From positions 1 to 15,995 of the forward strand of contig DJEF01000048.1 in the NCBI GenBank assembly GCA_002431285.1: 15,995 nt of DNA. Direction: 5' to 3'. Positions 14,614-15,995 of this stretch are shown piece by piece. The position numbers were made by a program, and so were the translations under genes. This DNA is from Ruminococcaceae bacterium UBA5905. GTDB taxonomy: Bacteria; Bacillota; Clostridia; Oscillospirales; Acutalibacteraceae. Below the pieces are notes generated by a model. That model worked only from the letters and a program-made list of their open reading frames with translations. It was not told where the DNA came from and made no database searches. Each line of letters starts with the position of its first letter. Position 1 is the stretch's first letter.

Positions 14614-15738
14614 ATGAAGAAACCGTTTCGCTGGCGCAGTCTGCTGTGGTGTCTCATTCCGGCGGGGATCGCCGCCGGAATGTACTGGATACTGCCCCAT
14701 TTCCCCCGATTCACGGAATACGCCGTGACTCGGGGGCTGTTCCGGGCGGTGTCCTACCCGGTGGAGTGGCTGCTGTCGCTGCTGCCCTTTTCGCTGACCG
14801 AATGGGTGGTGGTGCTGGGCATTCCGGCGGGACTGGGGCTGCTCATCCTGTGGATCGTGCGGCTCATCCGCCGCCCGAGACGCCGAGAACGGCTGGGACG
14901 GGGCTGCCGGGTGCTGGCGTGGGGGTTGTCTCTGGCGTGGCTGGTATTTATGGTGATGGACGGCGCCAATTTTTCCCGCCTGCCGCTGGCCACCCTCATG
15001 GAGCTGCCGGACCGGCAATATACGGCCCAGGAGCTGTACACCCTCACCGCCGATCTGGCGCAACAGGCGACGGATGCCCGAGCACAGCTGACGGAGGACG
15101 AAAACGGCTGCATGGTGCTGTCCCAGCCCCTCTCCCAGGCGCTGCGGCAGGGGGATGCCGGGTATGCCGTGCTGCGCCGGACCTATCCGTATCTCGTCAC
15201 CGGCACCCGGCGGGTGAAAGCGGTGGCTCTTTCCCACCAGTGGTCATATACCGGCTACACGGGGGTCTACTGCCCCTGGCTGGGAGAGGCGAGCGTCAAT
15301 GTGGACGTGCCCGACTGCGAGCTGATGCACACCGTCACCCACGAGCTGGCGCACACCATGGGCTTTGCCAAGGAGAACGAGTGCAATTTCCTCGGCTATC
15401 TGGCGTGTGCCGCCAGCGGACAGCCGGAGCAGGTCTATTCCGGAGCGCTGAGCGCCTATATCTATTGCAGCAATGCCCTGTATAAAGCGGACAAGACCCT
15501 GTGGAAACAGGCGTATACCCGGCTGAGCGCCGGCGTGCAGCGGGATCTGCAGCAGCGGCGGGACTACTGGAAACAGTTCCAGGGGCAGGTGATGGAATCC
15601 TCCCAAAAGGTGAACGACGGGTTCATCAAGGCCAACGGGGTGGAGAGCGGCGTCATCAGCTACGACGAGATGGTGGAGCTGCTGCTGCGGTATTATGACC
15701 GGGAAGGGCGGTTCGCCGCGGCAACGCCGGAAAAATAA
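14614..15738 (+). CDS. DUF3810 family membrane protein with HELAH metallopeptidase motif
   Basis: A 374-residue protein of the DUF3810 type. Three hydrophobic helices occupy the first ~115 residues: LLWCLIPAGIAAGMYWIL, WVVVLGIPAGLGLLILWIV and VLAWGLSLAWLVFMV. The rest is a soluble domain. HTVTHELAHTMGFAKENECNF carries HExxH (H243, E244, H247) with E254 and E256 close by as possible third zinc ligands, so a membrane-anchored zinc peptidase is plausible, though family members are not characterised to my knowledge. GGGAGGAG about 6 bases before the ATG at 14614 supports this start. It has its own promoter and a terminator-like leader. The next gene, a response regulator, follows after 88 bases. 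Confidence 0.82.
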   Translation: MKKPFRWRSLLWCLIPAGIAAGMYWILPHFPRFTEYAVTRGLFRAVSYPVEWLLSLLPFSLTEWVVVLGIPAGLGLLILWIVRLIRRPRRRERLGRGCRVLAWGLSLAWLVFMVMDGANFSRLPLATLMELPDRQYTAQELYTLTADLAQQATDARAQLTEDENGCMVLSQPLSQALRQGDAGYAVLRRTYPYLVTGTRRVKAVALSHQWSYTGYTGVYCPWLGEASVNVDVPDCELMHTVTHELAHTMGFAKENECNFLGYLACAASGQPEQVYSGALSAYIYCSNALYKADKTLWKQAYTRLSAGVQRDLQQRRDYWKQFQGQVMESSQKVNDGFIKANGVESGVISYDEMVELLLRYYDREGRFAAATPEK

Positions 15739-15782
15739 CAAAGCGGCCACCGATTTTTCACAGCTTGGACATATTTTTCTGA

Positions 15783-15797
15783 CATACTACCAGTATG
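15783..15797. promoter_or_regulatory. Short perfect palindrome upstream of the response regulator
   Basis: CATACT (15783-15788), ACC, AGTATG (15792-15797) is a perfect 6-bp inverted repeat with a 3-base centre, 29 bases before the response-regulator ATG. No well-spaced promoter pair was found around it (TTGGAC at 15765 has no good -10 at 16-18 bases). It may be an operator or a chance repeat. Confidence 0.4.
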
Positions 15798-15826
15798 AGG
15801 TTGCAGAACCGAAGGAGGGGATCCCA

Positions 15827-15995
15827 ATGGCGGAAGAAAAAACAATCCTGGTGGCGGACGACGAGGTGCGGATGCGCCGGGTGGTGCGGGACTATTTGCA
15901 GATTAAGGGCTATGCGGTGCTGGAGGCCGGCGACGGCATAGAGGCGCTGGAGATCCTGTCCCGCCGGGATGTCGATCTGGTGCTGCTGGACGTGA
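15827..15995 (+). CDS. Response regulator, receiver domain (partial, runs off the window)
   Basis: The first 56 residues of a two-component response regulator. TILVADDEVRMRRVVRDYL gives the acidic pair D11-D12, and DLVLLDV gives D55, the expected phosphate acceptor. The output domain lies beyond the right edge, so the class is unknown; an OmpR/winged-helix type would be the usual guess in this setting. GAAGGAGGGG precedes the ATG at 15827. The 88-base gap after the DUF3810 gene holds no clear terminator, so co-transcription with it cannot be excluded. A palindrome lies just upstream. Confidence 0.88.
   Translation, partial: MAEEKTILVADDEVRMRRVVRDYLQIKGYAVLEAGDGIEALEILSRRDVDLVLLDV

Noticed and set aside
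1..15995. CRISPR array or insertion sequence
   Set aside because: No regularly spaced repeats and no transposase or paired terminal repeats were seen; the only mobile-element trace is the recombinase end at 1-249.

Overview
The window looks like a piece of a GC-rich Clostridia chromosome, probably Oscillospiraceae or a close relative. This rests on protein style (DUF4368-type serine recombinase end, YfhO, a Cys-rich clostridial FeoB, DUF3810), strong GGAGG ribosome sites, sigma-A type promoters and U-tailed terminators. The taxon is an inference and no species can be named.

Layout. (1) Positions 1-249 are the C-terminal end of a large serine recombinase, so the left edge is the end of an integrated mobile element. 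(2) A tRNA-Pro(GGG) gene lies on the minus strand at 358-433. It has an encoded CCA, a consensus promoter and a terminator hairpin one base after the CCA. (3) Positions 632-7504 hold the most notable content: a complete four-gene Wadjet (SMC-like, plasmid-restricting) defence operon, jetA-jetB-jetC-jetD. It has its own consensus promoter, a roughly 155-base leader, overlapping genes throughout and a terminator. (4) Positions 7549-8871 (minus) encode an FAD-dependent oxidoreductase. (5) Positions 9024-11516 (minus) encode a YfhO-type multi-span membrane protein. (6) Positions 11722-14096 (plus) are feoA-feoB, ferrous iron uptake. (7) Positions 14097-14613 have no conventional gene. They hold a well-formed minus-strand transcription unit (promoter, tiny ORF with a good ribosome site, GC hairpin with U tail) that I cannot assign, and the promoter and hairpin leader of the next gene. 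(8) Positions 14614-15738 (plus) encode a DUF3810 membrane protein with an HELAH metallopeptidase motif. (9) From 15827 to the edge is the start of a response regulator, preceded by a short perfect palindrome.

How the genes work together. jetABCD should act as one complex: JetABC is a MukBEF/MksBEF-like loop-extruding ATPase and JetD is a Toprim-bearing nuclease that cleaves small circular DNA. FeoA and FeoB form one Fe(II) transport unit. The oxidoreductase, YfhO, DUF3810 protein and response regulator look like ordinary core genes with separate promoters. The neighbourhood of recombinase end, tRNA and defence operon is a typical defence hotspot.

The Wadjet system itself is a known class. 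The parts that look least described are the small minus-strand unit at 14149-14465, the terminator-like leader at 14556-14590 and the palindrome at 15783-15797.
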